7,206 bases of DNA, from the NCBI GenBank assembly GCA_900555495.1, contig USLD01000071.1:1-7206 (forward strand), in the 5' to 3' direction. The translations under genes were made by a program, and so were the position numbers. Positions 1 to 5,636 of the stretch are shown here, piece after piece. The notes under the pieces were generated by a model, which was not told where the DNA came from, made no database searches, and worked only from the letters and a program-made list of their open reading frames with translations. The number at the start of each line of letters is the position of its first letter. Within the stretch, counting starts at the first letter, position 1. Source of the DNA: an uncultured Slackia sp. Its GTDB lineage: Bacteria; Actinomycetota; Coriobacteriia; Coriobacteriales; Eggerthellaceae.

Positions 1-235
1 AATACCACCACAGGGGATCGGGCCAGCCCTCATTTGACACAATAACTAAAAAGAGATAGCCCGCCACCAGTCCCAGCGCTCCGAAGGTCAGCCCCGTCAG
101 CCCAGCCAATCGGCTCATTTGCTTCTGGATAGGACGACTTAGCTCCCGAGCGGCCAGCATTCCCAGCACGCCGTGCCGCCAGGGCTTTTTGTTATACCGC
201 CAGTCGTTGATGATGAGCAGGTATAGTCCCCAGAG
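1..235 (-). other. Foreign-looking membrane-protein segment fused in frame to the flavoprotein
   Basis: The minus-strand reading frame of the flavoprotein stays open from about position 235 to the left edge. It encodes about 77 residues with two hydrophobic stretches, roughly residues 484-498 and 532-556 of the fused product. Between them is a basic loop (DWRYNKKPWRH), and the end is rich in Trp and Pro (WPDPLWWY). It reads like a genuine integral membrane protein, but I cannot name the family. Codon choice also shifts, with CTA, TTA, GGA, CGA, CGT and AGT used more than in the flavoprotein body. All three plus-strand frames meet early stops here. The fusion point probably lies between about 229 and 255. 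Inference: an assembly chimera is most likely; a deletion or recombination joining two genes is the alternative. Confidence 0.6.
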
Positions 236-1702
236 CACCGCCAGCAGGCCGGGAGCGACTTTGGCGGCGTAGAAGGGGCCCTGCTTGATCGGGAAGAGGA
301 AGTGGGATTCCTTGTAGAAGTCGACATCCTCGCCGGCTTCGCACAGCTCGTTATAGCGCTCGATCGTGGCCTTGGCCGTCGCCGCATCTACGTCGAGCTG
401 GCTCAAGAGCTCTTCAAGCGTGTCGGCCTTCTTGTAATTCTCGGGATCGTCCGTCACGCCCTTTTCGACCGAAGCCGCATGAGAAGCGGACGCATCGGCG
501 TAAGAGGAACCGACCGGGCGGAAGCTGTCCCAGAACATGCCGCCGCCATGCTCGAGGCTCGCCGTGTTGTCGGCCTCGAAGTTCGCGTCGAAAATCGACC
601 AGCAGTGATCGTAACCGCCGTTGACCATGGTGCCGACGCACTTGCCCTGAACCCAGGTGGCTTCGTTCATGAAACGCTTGCCGTCGGGATTGACGAACAG
701 GAAGGGGCCGTGGAACATGGCCGCCGCCTGAGGATGCATCATCGTGGGCCACGGGCCGTCCTGGAAAGCGCCGCCGACCCATGCGGCCATATTGTGGCCG
801 TCGCCGACGTTGCCCTGGTCGGAGCACAGGCGCTTCGCGACCTTGTTGGCGATGGGAGCGAAGGCATCGATGTATTCGTCGTTGTAGCTCACGTCGCCCG
901 TCGCAAGCACGACGCCCTTGGAGGCGTTGTACTGCACGTAGCCGTTGTCGGTCTCGCAGATCGCGCCCGTCACCTTGCCGGAATCGTCCTGAACGAGCTG
1001 CACGGCAGGGCTGTTGTACACGAGCTCGAAATTGCCCGTCTCTTCGGCCTTGGCGATGAACAGATATTCGATGTAGTTGGCGATGGAAAGATTGTCGTTG
1101 GTGGTCTGGCCGCCGGAGATCATGTGATAGCAATCGGCCTCGGGATGCACGGCGGAACGGGAACCGACCGTCACCATGCACTTCGCGCCATCGGACTCGG
1201 CCACGTCGAGCAGCCAATTCATGCAGCGCTCGGACTCGCGGAACCACTTGCCCACGAGCGATTCGCGGCAACGGCCGCCGCACGTGGAGACCCAACGCTC
1301 CATTTCGAGCGACTTATCGAGTTTGATGCCCATCTCGTCGAGCACGCGGGAGCCCACGGCGCCCGTGCCGCCGACGCCGTGGCCGTTAGGAACATTGTCC
1401 TTCTCGACCAGCGTGACCTTCGTGCCGTTTTCTGCGGCATTGAGCGCGCAGCAGGTTCCGGAATATCCGGCGCCGATCACCAAGACTTCCGTATCGACCG
1501 TCTCGGCGATATCGGTGATGGGCTCGGGTTTGACTTCCCACGTATGCTTGCCCGCTTCTTCCGTCGCGGCAGCCTTGGCCTCATCGGATCCGCCGGAAGA
1601 CGGCGCGCAACCGAACATGCCCATCGCGGCGACGCCTGCTGCGCCGAATGCGGCCCCCTTCAGCAGACTGCGGCGAGAAACGCCCTTGGATTGTTCGCTC
1701 AT
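1..1702 (-). CDS. Tat-exported FAD-dependent oxidoreductase, fumarate reductase flavoprotein family; 3' end replaced and running off the window
   Basis: Seen: ATG at 1702 with GGAGGG five bases upstream; an in-frame ATG at 1723 has no ribosome site. Residues 8-32 form a twin-arginine signal (SRRSLLKG, then a hydrophobic stretch) ending in a possible lipobox, MFGC with Cys32. A Rossmann FAD motif follows at 75-100 (VIGAGYSG ... TLVEK). Further family blocks are GVVLATGD (263-270), the motif FVNPDGKRFMNE (336-347) and GPFYAAKVAPGLLAVL (475-490). Family knowledge: such enzymes pass electrons to the double bond of small organic acceptors outside the cytoplasm, and Eggerthellaceae carry dozens of paralogues; the substrate here is unknown. 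Odd: from residue 491 the sequence no longer fits the family. The expected GG-rich C-terminal FAD-binding segment is absent, replaced in frame by a hydrophobic sequence to the window edge with no stop. The gene lies 235 bp downstream of a LuxR-type regulator, its probable controller. Family is secure, start good, C-terminus suspect. Confidence 0.85.
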   Translation of the reverse strand, partial: MSEQSKGVSRRSLLKGAAFGAAGVAAMGMFGCAPSSGGSDEAKAAATEEAGKHTWEVKPEPITDIAETVDTEVLVIGAGYSGTCCALNAAENGTKVTLVEKDNVPNGHGVGGTGAVGSRVLDEMGIKLDKSLEMERWVSTCGGRCRESLVGKWFRESERCMNWLLDVAESDGAKCMVTVGSRSAVHPEADCYHMISGGQTTNDNLSIANYIEYLFIAKAEETGNFELVYNSPAVQLVQDDSGKVTGAICETDNGYVQYNASKGVVLATGDVSYNDEYIDAFAPIANKVAKRLCSDQGNVGDGHNMAAWVGGAFQDGPWPTMMHPQAAAMFHGPFLFVNPDGKRFMNEATWVQGKCVGTMVNGGYDHCWSIFDANFEADNTASLEHGGGMFWDSFRPVGSSYADASASHAASVEKGVTDDPENYKKADTLEELLSQLDVDAATAKATIERYNELCEAGEDVDFYKESHFLFPIKQGPFYAAKVAPGLLAVLWGLYLLIINDWRYNKKPWRHGVLGMLAARELSRPIQKQMSRLAGLTGLTFGALGLVAGYLFLVIVSNEGWPDPLWWY

Positions 1703-1793
1703 GATTCCCTCCTCGTTGTTCATGGCTCTGCGCTCTTTCGTCGAACGCATAGCCGAACCTTATGGCAAGGAGGTCCGTCGCACACCACATGAA

Positions 1794-1815
1794 GTATGTC
1801 GTTTTTACAAAATAC
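1794..1815. promoter_or_regulatory. 22-bp imperfect palindrome, candidate operator for the flavoprotein gene
   Basis: Read on the minus strand, the arms are GTATTTTGT and ACGACATAC around a central AAAA. Seven of nine arm positions are complementary. It sits in the most AT-rich part of the 235-bp gap between the LuxR-type regulator and the flavoprotein, with its near edge about 92 bases upstream of the flavoprotein start. LuxR-family HTH domains usually bind as dimers to palindromes of about this size. Assigning it to the neighbouring regulator is inference from position and symmetry. Confidence 0.4.
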
Positions 1816-1835
1816 CAGTTCAGAAGGATAAACAA
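1809..1835 (-). promoter_or_regulatory. Possible weak promoter upstream of the flavoprotein gene
   Basis: On the minus strand, TTGTTT (1835-1830) and TATTTT (1814-1809, preceded by TGG) lie 15 bases apart. The spacing is short for a sigma-70-type promoter, though an extended -10 could compensate. The -10-like element overlaps the palindrome at 1794-1815, so a protein bound there would compete with polymerase. A promoter closer to the gene that needs an activator at the palindrome is an equally possible reading. The rest of the gap, 1703-1937, shows no convincing gene and no strong terminator. Confidence 0.25.
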
Positions 1836-1907
1836 CCCATCATGAAGCAAGCGGAGAATACGGTGCGGCCCATTCTGGACGCAGCCCGTCCGCAGTTCCG
1901 AAGCCAT

Positions 1908-1915
1908 GGGGGGGG
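1908..1915. repeat. Homopolymeric G8 (C8 on the minus strand) tract
   Basis: Eight consecutive G bases lie in the gap between the regulator stop and the flavoprotein, about 25 bases past the regulator's TGA. Such tracts can slip during replication. This one is outside any supported coding frame, so a change in length could affect only spacing or RNA structure. Confidence 0.5.
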
Positions 1916-1937
1916 TGCGACGGGCGTCGGGCATTCG

Positions 1938-3503
1938 TCAGCCTAGAAGATCGATCAGCTCCTGTTTCGAATGCACCGAAAGCTTGCGGTAGATGTTCTT
2001 GGTGTGTCCGCGTACGGTGTTTTCGGAAATGAACAGCTTGCGCGCGATCGCCGGAACGGTATTGCCGTGAAGAAGCAGGTCGGTCACCTCTTGCTCGCGT
2101 TGGCTCAGCGGGTCCGCGAGCGCCAGCGCGTCGAGCCGTTCATTCAGCGACAGTCGAGGCGCGTGCTCGTCGACCGCGTCGCAACGACGCCCGCCCGGTT
2201 CCTCGGCCGTCGCAAGCGACGAGCCGGACACGTCCGCCGCGGCCTCGCCGCTCGAATCCGACGCTTCGGGAACGCGTGCCGATGCGGCTTTCGAAGACCC
2301 GCCCGCATCGCCCCCCAACGCCCGACGATGAAACCGAGCGGCATCGGGATCGAGATAGGCGGTGGCGGTCCTTCGCCTGTTTCTTCCGAACGACACGAAG
2401 AACATCACGATGGAGAGTCCGTACACGCACATGAACAGCACGTCCACTACGAAAGTAAAGTCATAGAACGCGCTTCGATTGAGCACCGCGCCCGCCACAT
2501 CGCCCAACAAAAGCGAGGCGAGCGTCGGCCCGACGCACAACGCGTACACTACGGTCGAATTCGATTCGTTTCGACTTGCGTAAACCGCGCAGGTGATCAA
2601 CAGCAGCAGATTCACCACTTCGAAGCCGAACATCAGAAATCCCGGCAGCACGAACATCCATTGCTGACCGAGAAGCGTCGGAAGCAAGAAGACGCCCGTA
2701 ACGACGGGGAAAAGAACCTGATAGAACGCAAGCACGTCGAAACCGTGCTCCGAGAACAGCTCGAAGAGCGTGACCGCGAGAACGGCCATTCCCATGCCGC
2801 CCATCAACAGGAGGAACGACCCGTCATCGGACGGCGCAAGGCTGCCGACGAGTCGCCATACGAAGCCGAGAGCGCATACGCAGAACACGGGTTTTCCCAT
2901 GTCGCGAAGCAGGGACCTACGACGGTCATGGGAAAACGGCACCGTATCGTAGGGTTCGATCTCGTCAAGGCTGCGGCACAAGCACAACGTCGCAAGGGCA
3001 GGCAGCACGATCACCGAACAGACGACCGACCAAATGTCGGGAAGCGCGGCCACGATAAGGCACAATACCACCGAAAACGCCGCCGATATGGGAATATAGA
3101 TCGCGGTGCGCGATGCTCCCTCCGAGGCATAGAAGCTCTGCCACATGACGAACATCAGGCCCGACGAGCATCCGACCAGGACGGCCGCGGTAAGCACTGC
3201 GGCAAGGGAATACTGTCCGAAGAAAAAAGCAAGGTAGAACAGCAGCGAACCCGCAGCAAGCAGAACGCCCGCCAGCGCGGCATGCGCGTGCGCGTACCGT
3301 TCGCGACGGCGCAAGGCATACGCAGTCAACGCCAGCGTGATGACGACCGTCGCCTGCTTGCAGAACGAATACGCCTCGTAGCCGCCCGCCAACTCCTCGG
3401 AAGAATTCGTCAGGGCGGCGAACGTGGTAGCCCAGAAAAACGCGAATCCCAGATGATGCCATCGCAAGCCCGACATCAACGACCGCGCACGCTTAACCGA
3501 CAC
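1938..3503 (-). CDS. LuxR-family transcriptional regulator with 12-helix membrane sensor domain
   Basis: The 521-residue protein starts at GTG (3503), chosen for AGGGGG five bases upstream; the ATG at residue 10 has no such site. Residues 15-372 contain about 12 hydrophobic helices (near 15-32, 47-64, 75-94, 98-119, 133-152, 158-175, 205-221, 229-250, 258-277, 283-307, 317-341, 348-372). A Ser/Ala/Gly-rich linker of about 90 residues follows. The C-terminal DNA-binding domain at 466-521 is a canonical LuxR/GerE helix-turn-helix: LSQREQEV, then ISENTVRGHTKNIYRKL as recognition helix. No receiver or kinase domain is present, so this is a one-component, membrane-embedded regulator. Family knowledge: such proteins are abundant in Eggerthellaceae and often sit beside Tat-exported flavoenzymes; ligands are mostly unknown. 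It lies on the same strand as, and just upstream of, the flavoprotein, which it probably controls. The fold is secure; ligand and target are inferred. Confidence 0.92.
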   Translation of the reverse strand: MSVKRARSLMSGLRWHHLGFAFFWATTFAALTNSSEELAGGYEAYSFCKQATVVITLALTAYALRRRERYAHAHAALAGVLLAAGSLLFYLAFFFGQYSLAAVLTAAVLVGCSSGLMFVMWQSFYASEGASRTAIYIPISAAFSVVLCLIVAALPDIWSVVCSVIVLPALATLCLCRSLDEIEPYDTVPFSHDRRRSLLRDMGKPVFCVCALGFVWRLVGSLAPSDDGSFLLLMGGMGMAVLAVTLFELFSEHGFDVLAFYQVLFPVVTGVFLLPTLLGQQWMFVLPGFLMFGFEVVNLLLLITCAVYASRNESNSTVVYALCVGPTLASLLLGDVAGAVLNRSAFYDFTFVVDVLFMCVYGLSIVMFFVSFGRNRRRTATAYLDPDAARFHRRALGGDAGGSSKAASARVPEASDSSGEAAADVSGSSLATAEEPGGRRCDAVDEHAPRLSLNERLDALALADPLSQREQEVTDLLLHGNTVPAIARKLFISENTVRGHTKNIYRKLSVHSKQELIDLLG

Positions 3504-3613
3504 GAATCCCCCTTACGCCTTCCCACGCGATTCCTTCATCCCCCACGCGCCGCTTTCATCGCCACGCCTTCATTGACACCCGAACGAGCCCGTGCGAACA
3601 AAATCGCCCGCAA

Positions 3614-3647
3614 CGAATCGCTCGGACGCGCGAACGAAGACGATTCG
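3614..3647. repeat. Inverted repeat between the tlpA-like gene and the regulator
   Basis: Perfect 7-bp arms, CGAATCG at 3614-3620 and CGATTCG at 3641-3647, are separated by 20 bases. They lie downstream of the thioredoxin stop and about 110 bases upstream of the regulator start. On the minus strand a TTTT run follows about a dozen bases after the second arm. It could be a weak terminator for the redox cassette or a site controlling the regulator. The loop is long and the evidence thin. Nothing else convincing stands out in the 183-bp gap 3504-3686. Confidence 0.2.
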
Positions 3648-3686
3648 CCCGACCGACGCCTTAGGGCGCCTTCGTGAAAACGGGCC

Positions 3687-4316
3687 CTATGCCGCAGCGG
3701 CCTTCTTCACGGCCTCTTCGAACTTGGAATACATATCGGGACCTGAACCGGCGAAGATTTCGGCCACAGTGCCCTGAGAATCGATCACCACGGTATAAGG
3801 AATGCCGCTCGTGGGATAGGCGCGCTGCGCGGCGAAATCGGGATCGAGCGTCCATGTGAAATCGTAATCGTGCTGCGCGACGAAATCGGATACCAGCGCC
3901 TCTTCCTCGCCGCAGTTCACCAGCACCACATCGGTATCGGGATAATTCTCCTTGACCTTCTGCAGGTCGGGCATCTCCTTGATGCAGTACGGGCACCACG
4001 TGGCCCAGAAGCTCAGAATGGTGACGCCGCCCTGAAAGTCAGAAACGTTTTTCTGCGAGCCGTCGAGAAGCGTGAGCGGCGCATCGGGAGCCGGGTAGCC
4101 CTCAGCGGCTCCGCGCATCTTCGTGGAATCGACGGCCGTCTGTCCGCCCTGCTGCGCTTCGGGCGCGGCGGTCTCCTCGGACTGGCAGCCCATCAGCGGA
4201 ACGCTCGCCAACATGCACGCGACCGCCGCGCTCGCCAGCAGCCCCGCCGTACGACGGCCGCGGCCAGCAGCCCCGCAGTCCGTAACGGGAATATCGGCAA
4301 TGTGGGATTTCGCCAT
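3687..4316 (-). CDS. TlpA-like thioredoxin-fold lipoprotein (disulfide reductase)
   Basis: I place the start at ATG 4316 (209 residues), because GGAGGT lies five bases upstream; ATGs at 4331 and 4328 are poorly spaced from any ribosome site. Residues 22-44 form a lipoprotein signal: RR, a hydrophobic core, then LMGC with lipidated Cys44. A low-complexity Gln/Ala/Glu linker follows. The redoxin domain spans about 75-205, with TILSFWATWCPYC placing the redox pair at Cys108 and Cys111, and GIPYTVVID giving the cis-proline at 173. This is the AhpC-TSA/TlpA pattern. Role: thiol-disulfide exchange outside the membrane, normally reducing a partner such as an apocytochrome or damaged exported protein; the partner is not shown here. 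It is last in the cassette, 71 bp after the 4Fe-4S protein, which I suggest supplies its electrons. No CcdA or DsbD reductant is seen in this window. Confidence 0.9.
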   Translation of the reverse strand: MAKSHIADIPVTDCGAAGRGRRTAGLLASAAVACMLASVPLMGCQSEETAAPEAQQGGQTAVDSTKMRGAAEGYPAPDAPLTLLDGSQKNVSDFQGGVTILSFWATWCPYCIKEMPDLQKVKENYPDTDVVLVNCGEEEALVSDFVAQHDYDFTWTLDPDFAAQRAYPTSGIPYTVVIDSQGTVAEIFAGSGPDMYSKFEEAVKKAAAA

Positions 4317-4387
4317 AGGAACCTCCATCATCCTTTTGGTATGGCAACCGCTTCATGGCAGCCGCCAGGCGCCGGCGCGGCACCGTC

Positions 4388-5308
4388 TTAGGGTCGTTCG
4401 TCCTGATCGGACGAGATGTCTTTCACAGGCGCAGACGAATCGGGCGCATCCATGCGCCTCGACCCGGGCAGCGACACGCTGAAGCGGATGGCCCCGTGGG
4501 CGCAGACTTTCTTGCATTCGCCGCATTCGATGCACTCGCGATCGCCCACGTGCCTCACGTCCATGCGGCACGTTTCCACGCAGGCGTTGCAGCCGGTGCA
4601 TGCATTCCGGTCGACCACGTAGCGAAGCGCGCAGAATCGGTTGAAAAATCCGTACAGCGCGCCCAGCGGGCACAGGAATCGGCAGAACGGACGATACACC
4701 GCCATGGCGCCGAACACGATCGCCGCCAGCACGAAAGTCTTCCAGCCGAACAGCATGCCGACCACGGGCTGCAGCTCGGGCGTCGTGGAAACGAGCGCCA
4801 CGCCCGCCAGGGTTCCCGCCGGGCAGACGTAGCTGCAAAACAGCGGCGAGCCTATGCCGTCGATCGCCAACGTGGCCATCGGGCCCACGACGACGAGCGC
4901 CAGCATGACGTATTTCAGCAAACCCAGGCGGCGGCTCCACGCACCCTTGCGTACCTGGGGAATATGCAGCAGACGGCCGAGCTTATCGACCATATCCTGG
5001 ATGAACCCGAAGGGGCACGCCCATCCGCAGATCGTGCGGCCGAACAGCGCGCCGAACGCGAGCAGACATCCCATCACGTAGAAAGGAAGCTTGAGCGACG
5101 ATGCGCCGAGCGCCTGTTGCAGCGCGCCGATCGGACAGGCACCCACGGCCCCTGGGCACGAATAGCAATGCAAGCCGGGAACGCAGACCGCCTTGGAAGG
5201 CGCGCGGCTCACCGAAAGCGTCGCGATGCCCTGGAAATCGAGATTGTAAAGAAGCGCCGTGAGCAGCTGGATGAAGTGGCGCTTCGTACGCGCGAGAAAA
5301 TCCTTCAT
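4388..5308 (-). CDS. NapH-like polytopic membrane 4Fe-4S binding protein
   Basis: A 306-residue protein from ATG 5308, with a weak AGGG just upstream. It begins five bases from the stop of the small CXXC gene, so translation is probably coupled. An N-terminal hydrophobic helix precedes a Cys cluster CVPGLHCYSCPGAVGACP (Cys42, 48, 51, 58). Next come membrane segments near 73-91, 128-149 and 188-205, each associated with a Cys-x3-Cys-Pro motif: CGWACPFG (94-101), CSYVCPAG (158-165), CRFLCPLG (209-216). Two ferredoxin-type motifs follow, CTGCNACVETC (237-247) and CIECGECKKVC (259-269), consistent with two 4Fe-4S clusters. The last 30 residues are polar. Family knowledge: NapH, CcoG and related proteins move electrons between the cytoplasm and membrane or exported partners. 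Flanked by a CXXC membrane peptide and a TlpA-like protein, it probably carries electrons outward for thiol reduction, which is inference. The product class is secure; I give no gene symbol because no nap genes are nearby. Confidence 0.9.
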   Translation of the reverse strand: MKDFLARTKRHFIQLLTALLYNLDFQGIATLSVSRAPSKAVCVPGLHCYSCPGAVGACPIGALQQALGASSLKLPFYVMGCLLAFGALFGRTICGWACPFGFIQDMVDKLGRLLHIPQVRKGAWSRRLGLLKYVMLALVVVGPMATLAIDGIGSPLFCSYVCPAGTLAGVALVSTTPELQPVVGMLFGWKTFVLAAIVFGAMAVYRPFCRFLCPLGALYGFFNRFCALRYVVDRNACTGCNACVETCRMDVRHVGDRECIECGECKKVCAHGAIRFSVSLPGSRRMDAPDSSAPVKDISSDQDERP

Positions 5309-5312
5309 GGCC

Positions 5313-5510
5313 CTACCCTATGCCGATGCATTCGTAGCAGATAAGCGATGCCTTGCGCCACACGTCGAGCGCGTCGCCCTGCATGACGCCGAGCGCGATG
5401 AGCGCGGCAGCCAGCACGAGCACGATCGCCCATACGGGCACGCGCAATCTGCGCTTCGAAGGCGAAGCGGCGGAGTCGTTTCGAAGGCGCTGTTCGTTGA
5501 TCGTAGCCAT
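5313..5510 (-). CDS. CD1871A-type small membrane protein with C-terminal CXXC motif
   Basis: A 65-residue protein from ATG 5510. A Lys/Arg-rich stretch (KRRLR, 19-23) precedes one transmembrane helix (about 26-43). The tail ends in ICYECIGIG, with Cys58 and Cys61. The closing CxxCIGIG after a single helix is the hallmark of the CD1871A CXXC family as I know it, where it sits next to a 4Fe-4S membrane protein as it does here. The basic N-terminus should stay inside, placing the Cys pair outside the membrane, where it could exchange electrons with the TlpA-like lipoprotein. An ATG at 5519 would add three residues, but it lies within the -10 element. Neither ATG has a ribosome site, and 5510 lies at the expected transcription start, so a leaderless message is likely. 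First gene of the cassette; its biochemical role is not established. Confidence 0.85.
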   Translation of the reverse strand: MATINEQRLRNDSAASPSKRRLRVPVWAIVLVLAAALIALGVMQGDALDVWRKASLICYECIGIG

Positions 5511-5517
5511 GCGCCGC

Positions 5518-5526
5518 ATTGTAGCA
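5518..5526 (-). promoter_or_regulatory. Extended -10 promoter of the redox cassette, driving a leaderless transcript
   Basis: On the minus strand TGCTACAAT is an extended -10 (TGn followed by TACAAT at 5523-5518). Seven bases after the hexamer comes the ATG at 5510, so transcription would start at or next to the start codon. No Shine-Dalgarno sequence precedes that ATG, and no good -35 is seen at 17 bases (CGCGCA). Leaderless genes with TAnnnT about seven bases upstream of the start codon are common in actinobacteria. The site is downstream of the purH hairpin, giving the cassette its own promoter. Confidence 0.6.
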
Positions 5527-5571
5527 TGCGCCGCAGCCGCTGCGCGGTCGAACGGCGCCGCCGCATACGCA

Positions 5572-5597
5572 AGAAGGCGACCCGAAGGTCGCCTTCT
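5572..5597 (-). terminator. Terminator hairpin of purH with UUCG tetraloop
   Basis: A perfect 11-bp stem (5572-5582 paired with 5587-5597) closes a four-base loop. Read as minus-strand RNA the loop is C(UUCG)G, the especially stable tetraloop. It begins about 40 bases after the purH stop and ends about 45 bases before the -10 of the next gene, as expected for a boundary between units. The following bases (TGCGTATG) contain little U, so it is not a textbook intrinsic terminator. It could instead stabilise the 3' end of the message or act with a factor. Confidence 0.75.
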
Positions 5598-5636
5598 CGA
5601 ACAAAACGCCGAATCGACCCGTGCGGGCTTTCGATC

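Noticed and set aside
302..1792. Open frame of 496 codons on the plus strand opposite the flavoprotein
   Set aside because: It is antisense to a clearly recognisable FAD enzyme. The translation has no coherent domain, is rich in His, Arg, Ala and Gly as GC-rich antisense frames are, and lacks a convincing ribosome site.
1873..1891. GGACG/CGTCC inverted repeat downstream of the regulator as a terminator
   Set aside because: The stem is only 5 bp with no U tract, so support is too weak.
1581..1934. Minus-strand frame of 117 codons spanning the regulator-flavoprotein gap
   Set aside because: It overlaps the flavoprotein signal peptide in another frame, lacks a ribosome site, and crosses the promoter-like AT-rich region.
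1971..3677. Open frame of 568 codons on the plus strand opposite the LuxR-type regulator
   Set aside because: It is longer than the real gene, but the translation is Arg/Gln/His-rich without domains. The minus-strand product has 12 helices and a canonical LuxR HTH.
3664..3687. GGGC/GCCC pairing just after the tlpA-like stop as a terminator
   Set aside because: There are only four paired bases around a 16-base loop, with no following U tract.
4328..4331. Upstream ATGs at 4331 and 4328 as the start of the TlpA-like protein
   Set aside because: Neither has a properly spaced ribosome site. The ATG at 4316 has GGAGGT at five bases and gives a normal lipoprotein signal.
4355..5344. Open frame of 329 codons on the plus strand opposite the 4Fe-4S protein
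   Set aside because: Antisense shadow. The minus strand encodes ordered Cys motifs of a known family.
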